The position numbers and the translations under genes were made by a program. The notes beneath the pieces are model-generated. The model saw nothing but the letters and a program-made list of their open reading frames with translations. It did not search any database and was not told where the DNA came from. 64,000 nucleotides of DNA from Cognatundibacterium rivi (lineage in GTDB: Bacteria; Pseudomonadota; Gammaproteobacteria; Burkholderiales; Burkholderiaceae_D), in the NCBI RefSeq assembly GCF_018139565.1, contig NZ_JAGSPK010000001.1, forward strand, positions 496,001-560,000. The letters run 5' to 3'. Numbering within the stretch: position 1 is the stretch's first letter; every line of letters begins with the position of its first letter. Shown here one piece after another: positions 17,760 through 26,864 of this stretch.

Positions 17760-18881
17760 TCAGAGCTTCTTCACCAGCACACAGCCAATCGAATAGCCAG
17801 CGCCAAAAGAGCAGATCACGCCGACGCTACCGGTGGTCAGATCATCCTGATATTTATGGAACGCGATAATCGAACCGGCAGAGGATGTATTGGCGTAAGT
17901 GTCGAGTATCGTTGGTGATTCTTCCGGAGTTGCGTCGCGCCCCAGTATCATGCGGGAAATCAGCAAATTCATATTCAAATTTGCCTGATGCAGCCAGAAG
18001 CGTTTGACGTCCTGCAGGGGGACACCGGTTGATTCTATGGTGGAAGTGATTGTTGCCGCCGCCATCGGGCACACATCTTTGAAAACTTTGCGACCTTGCT
18101 GACGGAACAGTTTGTCTGCCTTGCCGATACCAGATTCGTCGGCACGGTTCAGGAAACCGAAATTGTTACGGATGTTATTGGAGAACTGAGTTTTCAGTTT
18201 CAGACCCAGGATTTCAAACTGGTGTTTTGATGTTGCCAGATCAGCGCGTTCTAACAGAATGGCAGTACAGCCATCGCCAAAAATAAAGTGGCTGTCGCGG
18301 TCACGCCAGTTCAAATGGCCACTGGTGATTTCCGGGCTGACGACCAGCACCGCACGGGCTTGTCCGCTTTGAATCGCACTGACTGCGGCCTGGATGCCAA
18401 ACGTGGCAGAAGAGCAGGCGACGTTCATGTCAAAGCCATAACCATCAATGCCCAGCGCATTCTGAATTTCGACTGCCATCGCCGGATATGCCCGTTGCAT
18501 ATTTGATGCGGCGCAGATGACAGCATCCACGTCTGCTGCAGTGCGACCAGCGCGCTCCAGCGCTTGCTGGCAGGCCGCCATCGCGATTTCGCACATGACT
18601 GAAGGTTCGTCATCACTGCGCTCAGGAATGCTTGGCACCATGCGGTTAACATCCAGAATGCCATCTTTGTTGATGACGTAGCGCGATTTGATGCCAGATG
18701 CTTTTTCTATGAACGCGACCGAAGATTCTTCGAGTGCTGTGACTTCACCGGCGGCAATGGCGGCGGCGTTTTCCTGATTGAATTTCTGTACGTAAGCATT
18801 AAAACAAACGATCAGTTCTTCGTTGGAAATGGATTCAGAAGGAGTGTAAAGGCCGGTGCCGCTGATGACTACTTTGTTCAT
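17760..18881 (-). CDS. Beta-ketoacyl-ACP synthase III-like thiolase-fold enzyme
   Basis: A 373-residue FabH-related condensing enzyme. The catalytic triad is visible: Cys in [11 protein letters not shown], His in [11 protein letters not shown] and Asn in [11 protein letters not shown]. It is longer than standard FabH (about 320) because of an insertion after the N-terminal strand (residues 25-55), as in secondary KAS III paralogues. It is not in a fab cluster, so it may initiate a special fatty acid or polyketide-like product, or back up FabH. Single gene; a 336-base gap lies upstream. Confidence 0.88.
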   Translation of the reverse strand: MNKVVISGTGLYTPSESISNEELIVCFNAYVQKFNQENAAAIAAGEVTALEESSVAFIEKASGIKSRYVINKDGILDVNRMVPSIPERSDDEPSVMCEIAMAACQQALERAGRTAADVDAVICAASNMQRAYPAMAVEIQNALGIDGYGFDMNVACSSATFGIQAAVSAIQSGQARAVLVVSPEITSGHLNWRDRDSHFIFGDGCTAILLERADLATSKHQFEILGLKLKTQFSNNIRNNFGFLNRADESGIGKADKLFRQQGRKVFKDVCPMAAATITSTIESTGVPLQDVKRFWLHQANLNMNLLISRMILGRDATPEESPTILDTYANTSSAGSIIAFHKYQDDLTTGSVGVICSFGAGYSIGCVLVKKL

Positions 18882-19217
18882 CGTTTTCTTTCTTATGCTG
18901 GGTGCCGTGTTTCCGCTACGGAATATTGTGCCGGACGCATGGTGTGCGCTACATCGGTGACGATAATCTGAATGTGAGGGATAGCGGCGCCCTAATGTTG
19001 GTCATGTGAATGCGTTGTGAGCGCGACGTTGTCGTCCAATTTTACACAAAACTTCGTCAAATTTATCTGATTAGCGATAGAAATAGAGTTTTTATGCTAG
19101 CCAGTAGTGCAAAAAAGGAATGAGGAACAAGCATTTAATTGTAGCGGGAGGGATGTGCAGTCAACACGGAGGAGAGGATGAAGCATAGAGTGTACGGTGC
19201 TTCATCCAGTCACAAAA
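18882..19217. other. Intergenic gap with a stem-loop at its right end
   Basis: No gene is visible in these 336 bases. A 10-bp stem GGATGAAGCA/TGCTTCATCC (19176-19185 with 19198-19207) lies just after the fghA stop, seen from its strand, and may end that transcript although no T-run follows. The left part should carry the promoter of the KAS III-like gene. Confidence 0.5.
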
Positions 19218-20105
19218 TCAGGCGCTCAGCTGATTTTTATGGTGCAGTAAATGGTCTTCGATAAAGCTGCTGATGAAGTAGTACCCGTGGTCATAGTTGG
19301 CATGCCGACGCAAAGTCAGCGGCTGCCCTGCTTTTGCACAGGCTGTTTCAAATAAATGCGGGTATAACTGGCCGGCCAGAAACTGATCTGCCTCGCCCTG
19401 GTCGATCAGTATGCCTTGTGGAAAAGGTGGCTTCGTTTGTTGTGCCATCAGCAGGCTGGCGTCATGCTTTGCCCAGGCGGCATGGTCGTTACCGAGATAG
19501 CCCTGAAACGCTTTTTGTCCCCATGCACATTCGGTCGGCGCGGCGATCGGTGCAAAAGCCGACAGGCTTTTGTAGATGCCGGGATGGCGCAAGGCCAGTG
19601 TCAGTGCGCCGTGCCCACCCATGGAATGCCCCATGATGCCGATCCGTTCTTTATCGACAGGTATCAACTCATTCAGCAGCGCACGTAGCTCGTGGACGAT
19701 GTAGCTTTCCATGCGGTAGTGCGCATTCCACGGTGCTTCGGTGGCATCCAGATAAAAGCCCGCGCCGACGCCGAAATCCCAGGCATCACTGTCACCTGGA
19801 ATATTCGCACCACGCGGACTGGTATCCGGCGTGATCAGTATCAGTCCTTCACGCGCCGCGACGCGTTGTGCACCGGCTTTGATCATGAAGGTTTCTTCGG
19901 TGCAGGTCAGACCCGCCAGAAAGAATATCGCCGGACATGCAGCGCCTGTTAGTGCCTGCGGCGGCAGGAAAACGGAAAAGCGCATCGGCAGTCCGATTTC
20001 TGTGGATGCATGGCTGTAAAACTGCTGCAGCCCGCCAAAACACGCATGCTGGCTCAGCAGTTCCACACCTTCAGGCAGCGCCTTCATCGTGACGTCCGTC
20101 ATCAT
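19218..20105 (-). CDS. fghA: S-formylglutathione hydrolase
   Basis: Hydrolyses S-formylglutathione to formate and glutathione, the last step of glutathione-dependent formaldehyde removal. The 295 residues carry the esterase D signature: FFLAGLTCTEETFMIKAG, PDTSPRG, the nucleophile motif GHSMGGHGAL and the C-terminal HANYDHGYYFI with the catalytic His. The start overlaps the frmA stop by 1 base (TGATG), so the two genes are translationally coupled. A second ATG three bases downstream is equally possible. Confidence 0.96.
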   Translation of the reverse strand: MMTDVTMKALPEGVELLSQHACFGGLQQFYSHASTEIGLPMRFSVFLPPQALTGAACPAIFFLAGLTCTEETFMIKAGAQRVAAREGLILITPDTSPRGANIPGDSDAWDFGVGAGFYLDATEAPWNAHYRMESYIVHELRALLNELIPVDKERIGIMGHSMGGHGALTLALRHPGIYKSLSAFAPIAAPTECAWGQKAFQGYLGNDHAAWAKHDASLLMAQQTKPPFPQGILIDQGEADQFLAGQLYPHLFETACAKAGQPLTLRRHANYDHGYYFISSFIEDHLLHHKNQLSA

Positions 20106-21211
20106 CAGTACAGCACAACAGAACGGATAGATTCGCCGCTCTTCATCAGATCAAAACCTTCGTTGATCCTTTCCAGTGGCAGGCGATGAGTAATCAGATC
20201 GTCGATATTCAGCTTGCCTTCCATGTACCAGTCAACGATTTTCGGCACGTCGGTACGACCACGCGCACCGCCGAAGGCAGAGCCTTTCCATTCACGGCCA
20301 GTCACCAGTTGGAAAGGACGGGTGCTGATTTCTGCACCGGCTTCTGCCACGCCGATGATGAACGATTGTCCCCAGCCTTTGTGGCAGCATTCAAGCGCCT
20401 GGCGCATCACTTTGGTATTGCCTATACATTCAAATGAGTAGTCGACACCGCCATCTGTCAGTTGAGTGATGTGATCCACCACGTTTTCAACTTCATTCGG
20501 ATTTACAAAGTGCGTCATGCCGAATTTGCGAGCCATTTCCTGACGTTTTGGGTTGATATCGACACCAATGATTTTGTCTGCACCAACCATTTTGGCTGCC
20601 TGAATCACGTTCAGACCAATGCCGCCCAGACCGAAAACGGCCACATTCGCACCGGCTTCCACTTTGGCGCTGAATACGACAGCACCGACACCGGTAGTCA
20701 CGCCGCAGCCGATGTAGCAGATCTTGTCGAAAGGCGCGTCTTCGCGGACTTTCGCAACGGCGATTTCCGGCACAACGATGTAGTTAGAGAATGTCGAAGT
20801 ACCCATATAGTGGAACAGCGGTTTGCCATCCAGCGAAAAACGTGATGTGGCATCTGGCATCAGGCCGCGACCCTGAGTCGAGCGTATCGCCTGACAAAGA
20901 TTAGTTTTGCGTGACAGACAGAATTTGCATTGGCGGCATTCTGGTGTGTACAAAGGAATCACGTGATCGCCTTTGCGCACGCTGGTAACGCCCGGGCCGG
21001 TATCAACGATGATACCGGCACCTTCATGGCCCAGAATAGCTGGAAACAGACCTTCAGGATCAGCGCCGGACAGCGTGTAGTAATCCGTGTGACAGATACC
21101 GGTGGCCTTCACTTCAATCAACACTTCACCCGCGCGTGGCCCTTGCAGATCGACTTCTTCGATGGTCAATGGTGCTCCGGCTTTCCAGGCAATGGCGGCT
21201 TTGGTTTTCAT
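20105..21211 (-). CDS. frmA: S-(hydroxymethyl)glutathione dehydrogenase / class III alcohol dehydrogenase
   Basis: Oxidises S-hydroxymethylglutathione, formed from formaldehyde and glutathione, with NAD; also acts as S-nitrosoglutathione reductase. The 368 residues show the catalytic zinc site (CHTDYYTLSG, GHEGAG), structural zinc cysteines in CRQCKFCLSRKTNLC, and the NAD-binding GLGGIGLNV. The ribosome site AAAGGA precedes the ATG. First gene of a two-gene operon with fghA. No frmR repressor is present; a divergent GlxA-type regulator sits upstream instead. Confidence 0.97.
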   Translation of the reverse strand: MKTKAAIAWKAGAPLTIEEVDLQGPRAGEVLIEVKATGICHTDYYTLSGADPEGLFPAILGHEGAGIIVDTGPGVTSVRKGDHVIPLYTPECRQCKFCLSRKTNLCQAIRSTQGRGLMPDATSRFSLDGKPLFHYMGTSTFSNYIVVPEIAVAKVREDAPFDKICYIGCGVTTGVGAVVFSAKVEAGANVAVFGLGGIGLNVIQAAKMVGADKIIGVDINPKRQEMARKFGMTHFVNPNEVENVVDHITQLTDGGVDYSFECIGNTKVMRQALECCHKGWGQSFIIGVAEAGAEISTRPFQLVTGREWKGSAFGGARGRTDVPKIVDWYMEGKLNIDDLITHRLPLERINEGFDLMKSGESIRSVVLY

Positions 21212-21401
21212 GTTAATCCTTTAAAGAGGGAACGCCGGGAGTGGCGCACTTCAGATGTGATGCCGCAGATTGTCGTGGATAGCACGCGTGCTTGCATCGC
21301 TTATTGCGTAGTGTGGCGCAAAACGTCTGAAGAATGGCTGAATCTGACGGCATTCCCGTTCGCGATTATGATGTCGTTGTTAAGTTAACCGGATGTGTTT
21401 G
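21212..21401. promoter_or_regulatory. frmA / glxA-like divergent control region with repeats
   Basis: The region holds a direct repeat GTGGCGCA (21241-21248 and 21313-21320). Each copy is followed by one arm of an inverted repeat, CTTCAGA (21249-21255) and TCTGAAG (21326-21332). A palindrome GCACGCGTGC lies between them (21283-21292). These could be sites for the adjacent AraC-type protein; this is inference from position and symmetry only. Confidence 0.4.
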
Positions 21402-22406
21402 ATGAAATCAGAAAAGCACCACTTGCCGAGAGCTGTGGATATTGTGATTTACCCCGGTTTTAAATCACTGGAAGCCATCGGTCCTATGTCCGTTTTTGAA
21501 TATGCGAATATTCATTTACAGCGCCAGGGCAAGCCTGCGGCATATGACGTAAAAATTGCCGCTACACAGATCGGTCTGGTGCGTTCCGATACGCTGATGT
21601 GTCTGGAGGCGACAAAGGCGCTCAGTACGCTGGCATTGCCTGACGATGCGATTATCGTCGGGTCCCGTCACATCAATGCCGCGTTGACCGACAATCCGAT
21701 AATCATCGATTGGGTGTCGGCGGTCGCACCCAAAATCAACCGGCTGGCGGCCTTGTGTTCTGGCGCATTTTTTCTGGCACAGGCAGGATTGCTGGATCGC
21801 AAACATGCAACCACGCATTGGAGTGTTGCCGCGCAATTACAGCAGGATTTCCCAGCGGTTCAGGTCGATGCCGATGCGATTTTTATCCGCAGCGGCAATC
21901 TCTGGACGTCAGCAGGCGTGACCGCCGGGATTGATCTGGCGCTGGCATTTGTTGAAGCCGATTGCGGTCATGCGCTGGCGCTGGAAGTCGCGAGTGATAT
22001 GGTCGTGTATCTGAAGCGGCCGGGTGGACAATCGCAGTTCAGTACGCATTTATTGAGTCAGAAAACAGCGCAATCGAATATCCGCGATGTGCAGCAGTGG
22101 GTCATGGCAAATCTGCATCAGCGTTTGCCGGTGGCGCAATTGGCGAAGATGGCCGGGATGAGTCTGCGCAATTTCAGTCGCCTGTTTCATCAGGAAGTCG
22201 GTGTCAGCACTCTGGAATTTATTGAAGCGGCACGCGTCGAATTTGCCTGTCAGTTATTGGCAGACAATGCGGAAAAAAATGCACCCGTCAAAGCCATTGC
22301 AGCGCGTTGCGGTTTTTCCAGCGATGATCATCTGCGCCGTGTTTTTCAAAAACGTTTGCGCTGCTCGCCGACCGATTATCGTGCCCAATTGCGTGCGACG
22401 AAGTGA
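21402..22406 (+). CDS. GlxA-type transcriptional regulator (DJ-1/PfpI domain + AraC HTH)
   Basis: A 334-residue regulator. Residues 1-190 form a DJ-1/PfpI-like domain (DIVIYPGFKSLEAIGPMSVFEYAN, and AALCSGAFFLAQAGLLDRKHATTHW with the nucleophile-elbow Cys). Residues 225-334 carry two AraC helix-turn-helices (LAKMAGMSLRNFSRLFHQ and AARCGFSSDDHLRRVFQKR). An ATG at 21393 is also in frame; 21402 has a GGA at better spacing. Divergent from frmA-fghA, so control of formaldehyde or other C1/aldehyde detoxification is a reasonable guess. Confidence 0.92.
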   Translation: MKSEKHHLPRAVDIVIYPGFKSLEAIGPMSVFEYANIHLQRQGKPAAYDVKIAATQIGLVRSDTLMCLEATKALSTLALPDDAIIVGSRHINAALTDNPIIIDWVSAVAPKINRLAALCSGAFFLAQAGLLDRKHATTHWSVAAQLQQDFPAVQVDADAIFIRSGNLWTSAGVTAGIDLALAFVEADCGHALALEVASDMVVYLKRPGGQSQFSTHLLSQKTAQSNIRDVQQWVMANLHQRLPVAQLAKMAGMSLRNFSRLFHQEVGVSTLEFIEAARVEFACQLLADNAEKNAPVKAIAARCGFSSDDHLRRVFQKRLRCSPTDYRAQLRATK

Positions 22407-23039
22407 TCACATCGCCATGTAACGACCGGGGCGGTGATTCAGGCTGATTGCCAGATTCAGCGCAAAAGCGCCGAGTATCGAAGCAGCCAATGCAAGTGGC
22501 GTGACGACGGCGAGTGACGCCAGCACAATCACGAAGTCCAGCCCCATTTGTATTTTTCCGGCGCGGATACCGCGTGTCTGTTGCAGGTACAGCGCCAGAA
22601 TATTAATTCCGCCAAGGCTGGCCTGATGGCGGAACAGGACGATAAATCCAACACCCATCAGTAAGCCACCGATCAGAGCAACATAAAACGGTGTCAGCAT
22701 ATTCACGTCGACCAGATGTAGCAGTTTCGGATGCAACCCGGAAAATAAAGACACCAAGGCGACGGAGCAAAAAGTCTTGAGTGTAAAACGCCAGCCCATA
22801 CGTTTCCAGGCGAGCCAGTAAAACGGCAGATTCACCAGAAAAAAGACAGTGCCGAACGACAAGCCTGTGCGGTAATGAATCAGGAACGCCAGACCCGCCG
22901 TACCTCCGGTTAGTAATCCGGCTTGATTGAAGAGCGCGATCCCTAGCGAGACAAATAGCGTGCCGGTCAGAATCGCCAGCACGTCTTCCAGCAAACTGTG
23001 CGGAATAAAGCGTTTGGATGGTGTGGGCTGCGTTGACAT
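22407..23039 (-). CDS. YitT family membrane protein
   Basis: A 210-residue integral membrane protein with about five to six hydrophobic segments. The family signature is visible: LFNQAGLLTGGTAGLAFLIHYRTG near the N-terminus and FRHQASLGGINILALYLQ in the middle, a duplicated glycine-rich motif. The usual cytoplasmic C-terminal DUF2179 domain is absent, as in the short form. Function is not established for the family. Convergent with the GlxA-type regulator, with no space between the stops. Confidence 0.82.
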   Translation of the reverse strand: MSTQPTPSKRFIPHSLLEDVLAILTGTLFVSLGIALFNQAGLLTGGTAGLAFLIHYRTGLSFGTVFFLVNLPFYWLAWKRMGWRFTLKTFCSVALVSLFSGLHPKLLHLVDVNMLTPFYVALIGGLLMGVGFIVLFRHQASLGGINILALYLQQTRGIRAGKIQMGLDFVIVLASLAVVTPLALAASILGAFALNLAISLNHRPGRYMAM

Positions 23040-23174
23040 GATGGGAAGCGTCGGAACCGGAAAGGACGCTTATTGTACCTGTTGATTCGGCGCGCGCAGC
23101 AGCTTCACGATGCTTGGAAACTGCTGCGAACCAGATACTTGAGTTGCATCAATAACAGACCCAGAAGAGGCGCC

Positions 23175-25202
23175 TTAATGTTGCTGATCGCGTTGTTCTG
23201 ATGCTTGATTTTCCGCATGTGGTTCTTTGCCGGGAAAGAAAAAATCCCTGCCACCGGAACGGAACCTGCGCCACAACAAATGCACCAGCGTACTGCCGCG
23301 ACCAAAACTGACCCGGCGTGAGCGCAGCGCAACCAGCATCGCCAGACTGAAACTGACGCCAAGATTAACGACACCGATCAACAAGATGCCGAGTAATGAA
23401 TACAGCGCCAGTTGCCAGCTGATCTGGTGATCCAGACCGACTAATGCAAAAGCAAAATTGGCACTGGAAAAAGTGATGTGGCGGATATCAACCGGTAGCC
23501 CGAAGAAAACGCCTAACTGACCGATGGTGCCGAGCATGATGCCGAAGAAAAAATTCCCCGCCAGTGCACCCAGATTGTCGCCGATATAATCGGTAACGCG
23601 GTGCAGACGTTCTTCGCCCAGTATTTTTCTTGGCCAGGCGAGTTGTCGTAAGCGTGCTGGAATATGTCCGTAGCTGGCTTTGTTATCGTAGTAGCCTGAA
23701 ATTAATCCCGATAAAAATAAGCAGACACCGGCAATCGCGGCATGTGGCAGTGCGAGGCTGCTGACAGGATCAAGATCGTGCAGCAGATGTTCAGCTTTTT
23801 CCGGTGTGACCAAATGGCTGCCGGTCACCCACAGCCAGACCCACGCAATCACGTAGGCGGTTGGTATCGCCAAGCCGACATTGCCTATGATGGCGATGAA
23901 CTGTGAGCGGAATACGCGTACGATCAGTTCGACCAGCTCATCCAGTTTCTGCTTACCTTCGTCAATTGCACGGGCAATCAGCGCGGCAGTCATCGCCGGT
24001 TGTTTGGTCGCAATCGTAAAATGTAGCACGTGCACCAACATGAATCCTGTTGAATAATTCAGGCTGAAGAGAACCGCATATCCAAACGGGGCAAGCGCTA
24101 ATTTACTGAACAGAATTTTTATTGTCGCCATGAAGCCGACGATAAAGCCCGCACCGAGCGCCGAGCGCAGCATCGCCATCCATTCACTGCGATTATTGGT
24201 CACATAATGTTCACCGCTTTTCCCAGCGCGTTCTGTCACTTGCAGCGATAGTAATTCGGTATTTGTCTGCATCAGGTCGGTCAGGCTGTGACGTTTGTTG
24301 TCGGCACTGACGAGTTCTTTGAATAAGCGTATGCCGATTGCAGACACTTCGTGCGCGTCTGTGCTATCGAGTAAATCCAGCAGGCTGCGCAACCGATGCA
24401 TGCTTTGCGTCAGGCGCAACAGCAAGCGGGTCAGACTGACAGAAACCCCGCTGACAGCGGCGGTCTTGCGTATCCGGTTGACGATGTCATCACACTGCGA
24501 CAGCAAGACTTCGATATGTTTATTGTCTTCACGCGCTGTTGTGCAGTCGTGTAACCACGTGCGATAGCTGATCACGTAATTATTGATTTCATCATTTTGC
24601 CGGAGAAACGGGGACTCGAATCGTTCGATTTCAGGATAATTACGTACAAGCTCTGCTTCGAGTCCGATATTGGTGATCCGGTATGACAATACCTGTACGG
24701 CGCTCAGAATTTCGTTGGTCAACGCCGCATGCGCCTGCCGTGCTTTTGAGGTACGAAAGCCGATACTGTCGAGCAGATCTTGCCAGGTACTTTCATCCAG
24801 CTGATTCACCCAGACGTGATCGGAAGGGTGATCAAAGATTTGTCCGAAAATGTCTTTCACATAATCGTTGTTGACTAAGGGCGGCAGAAATTTATTGATC
24901 AATCTTTGCCAGGCGGCACCCCAGAAGCCGTTGTTTAAAGTGATGCCGGTGTCCGTCAGTAAATGGACCAGAGTGCGGGTGCTGATAACTTGCAGCATAT
25001 ATTCGCGCAGCGCCTTGCGCCATGCCGGATGCTGGCGTAACACAAAGCACAGCGCGCGTATGTTATCGGTGGCTCTTTGCTTGTCGGTCGCGTGCCGCGG
25101 CCGTATTTGTGCCACCAGACGGCGCAGAGGACTGATGTCGTTATATGCCGGTGTTAATGCAAGGCTGGACTTTATTTCTGCCAGAATCAGATCAAAAGAC
25201 AT
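23175..25202 (-). CDS. PF10136-type membrane protein (so-called site-specific recombinase Gcr)
   Basis: A 675-residue protein of the betaproteobacterial family named SpecificRecomb. The first 340 residues are soluble and helical (RRLVAQIRPRHATDKQRATDNI and HPAWRKALREYMLQVIS). From about 350 onward there are six or more hydrophobic segments. No tyrosine or serine recombinase catalytic residues are visible, so the historical name is probably misleading and a membrane role is more likely. The ATG at 25202 is preferred because AAGGAG lies 7 bases before it; an upstream start at 25250 adds 16 residues. Confidence 0.8.
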   Translation of the reverse strand: MSFDLILAEIKSSLALTPAYNDISPLRRLVAQIRPRHATDKQRATDNIRALCFVLRQHPAWRKALREYMLQVISTRTLVHLLTDTGITLNNGFWGAAWQRLINKFLPPLVNNDYVKDIFGQIFDHPSDHVWVNQLDESTWQDLLDSIGFRTSKARQAHAALTNEILSAVQVLSYRITNIGLEAELVRNYPEIERFESPFLRQNDEINNYVISYRTWLHDCTTAREDNKHIEVLLSQCDDIVNRIRKTAAVSGVSVSLTRLLLRLTQSMHRLRSLLDLLDSTDAHEVSAIGIRLFKELVSADNKRHSLTDLMQTNTELLSLQVTERAGKSGEHYVTNNRSEWMAMLRSALGAGFIVGFMATIKILFSKLALAPFGYAVLFSLNYSTGFMLVHVLHFTIATKQPAMTAALIARAIDEGKQKLDELVELIVRVFRSQFIAIIGNVGLAIPTAYVIAWVWLWVTGSHLVTPEKAEHLLHDLDPVSSLALPHAAIAGVCLFLSGLISGYYDNKASYGHIPARLRQLAWPRKILGEERLHRVTDYIGDNLGALAGNFFFGIMLGTIGQLGVFFGLPVDIRHITFSSANFAFALVGLDHQISWQLALYSLLGILLIGVVNLGVSFSLAMLVALRSRRVSFGRGSTLVHLLWRRFRSGGRDFFFPGKEPHAENQASEQRDQQH

Positions 25203-25492
25203 GTGATTCTCCTTAATATTTTTGCTGACAACTTGTAGCGTACTTTGCACGATTTGTCATGTTGCCGGGTTCATCTCTTGCTATTCACGATGAACGCCAG
25301 ACTATGGAGGAGGAAGATGCCGGTGCCGGCGGCCGGTTCAATACTTGAATGAACCGGCTTTACCTGTGAGGTGTGAAAGGATTGACCGGGAAAAACCAGG
25401 AAAAGTTCCAATTTTTGTGTGACCCACAGGCATTTGTATGCAAATGTATGCAAATTAGTCTAAAGTAATGCCGTGTTCGTAACTAAGGTTTC
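25203..25492. promoter_or_regulatory. Divergent control region with hairpin and tandem TGTATGCAAAT
   Basis: Gap of 290 bases between the PF10136 gene and the CNNM-like gene. It contains a 9-bp stem GCCGGTTCA/TGAACCGGC (25332-25340 with 25350-25358) and two copies of TGTATGCAAAT (25435-25445 and 25445-25455), one helical turn apart, about 40 bases before the GTG start at 25493. The spacing suggests a regulator site. Confidence 0.4.
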
Positions 25493-26806
25493 GTGTTGGA
25501 TAATTTATTGTTAGTGATAGCTGCGCTGTTACTGGTGTTGTTAAACGGTTTTTTTGTGGCAGCCGAATTTGGACTGGTGAAGTTGCGCCAGACCCGTATT
25601 CGCAGTATTGCCAAATCTTCGGGCTTGCGTGGCAAATTATTAGTCACGGTACATCAGCATCTCGATACTTATCTCTCTGCTTGCCAGCTTGGTATTACGC
25701 TCGCCTCACTCGGGCTGGGCTGGATAGGCGAACCTGCGTTTGCAAATTTATTGCAACCTTTGTTCCACATTCTGGGGGTAACGTCGGCTGAAATTATTCA
25801 CGGGGTTTCCTTCTTTTTTGCTTTCTTCGTTATTTCTTTCCTGCATATTGTGGTGGGTGAACTGGCACCGAAATCAATGGCAATCCGTATGCCAGAAAAA
25901 GTATCTTTGTGGACGGCTCCCGCTTTATATGCGTTCTACTGGCTGATGTATCCGGTGATCTGGGTGCTCAACAGCAGCGCGAATCTGGTACTGAAATGGG
26001 TGGGACTGGATGTCGCGCATGGTAGTGATAGTCATTATTCACCGGAAGAGCTGAAGCTGATTTTGCGCGGTAGTCACGGCGGCAGCAAAGAAATCCGCGA
26101 TGAATGGAGCATCATGGCGCAGGTGCTCGATTTCGGCGGTCTGGAAATTTCTGATCTGATGCGCCCGATCAATGAAGTGGTGGCGATGTACAAAAGCGCC
26201 AGCCTCGAAGAAAACATGGAGACGGCAGCACGCAACCGTTTTAGCCGCTATCCGTATTTTGATGAAGATGAAAAAACGGTGCTGGGCATGTTGCATCTGA
26301 AAGATTTATTTCTGGCGCAGCAATCTGGCAAACCGCTGGATGATCTGAGTAAACATTTGCGTCAGGTAGAATTTGTGCCGCCGAATATGCCAGCGCTGGA
26401 GCTGTTTCGTCGCTTTCGCAAAGGAGCACCCCATTTCGCGATCGTCGGACACAAAGGCAGTAAGCCGGTTGGTTTCTTAACATTGGATAACTTGCTGGGT
26501 GCGCTGGTCGGTCAGATTCGCGACGAATTCCGGCAGAATGAAAATGACTGGACATTGCTGGATGATGGCACGCTGATAGGCAAAGGCAGCTTGCCCTTGT
26601 ACACGCTGGGCATGGCGTTGCGCTTTGATCTTGACAGCGATGAAGTCGAATCGATCGGTGGTTTGATTATGCAAAAATTAGGTGATTTGCCGGTCGAAGG
26701 GCAGAAAGTGGAATTCGACCGTTTTGACGCCGTGGTCAAAAAGATGAATGGCCCACGGATTGTTCTGGTCAGGATTTACCCCAAAAAAGAGCTTGCCGTA
26801 TCGTGA
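25493..26806 (+). CDS. CNNM/CBS-domain membrane protein (hemolysin C/CorC-like, UPF0053)
   Basis: A 437-residue protein. Residues 1-200 are the CNNM membrane domain with four hydrophobic segments (LLLVLLNGFFVAAEFGLVKLRQTR, SACQLGITLASLGLGWIGEP, HIVVGELAPKSMAI). Residues 215-345 hold a CBS pair, and 350-437 the CorC_HlyC domain. Family members export or exchange Mg2+ or Co2+ or resist sodium; the hemolysin name is historical. The start is GTG at 25493 with AAGG seven bases upstream. Confidence 0.92.
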   Translation: MLDNLLLVIAALLLVLLNGFFVAAEFGLVKLRQTRIRSIAKSSGLRGKLLVTVHQHLDTYLSACQLGITLASLGLGWIGEPAFANLLQPLFHILGVTSAEIIHGVSFFFAFFVISFLHIVVGELAPKSMAIRMPEKVSLWTAPALYAFYWLMYPVIWVLNSSANLVLKWVGLDVAHGSDSHYSPEELKLILRGSHGGSKEIRDEWSIMAQVLDFGGLEISDLMRPINEVVAMYKSASLEENMETAARNRFSRYPYFDEDEKTVLGMLHLKDLFLAQQSGKPLDDLSKHLRQVEFVPPNMPALELFRRFRKGAPHFAIVGHKGSKPVGFLTLDNLLGALVGQIRDEFRQNENDWTLLDDGTLIGKGSLPLYTLGMALRFDLDSDEVESIGGLIMQKLGDLPVEGQKVEFDRFDAVVKKMNGPRIVLVRIYPKKELAVS

Positions 26807-26864
26807 TACAAGTCGCATCAGCAGTCTCCGACATGCTGATGCGAAGTCGGATACAGTAATAAAT

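Noticed and set aside
23175-25202. Mobile element based on the recombinase name
   Set aside because: No catalytic recombinase residues, no inverted repeats or attachment sites around it, and the protein is largely membrane-embedded.
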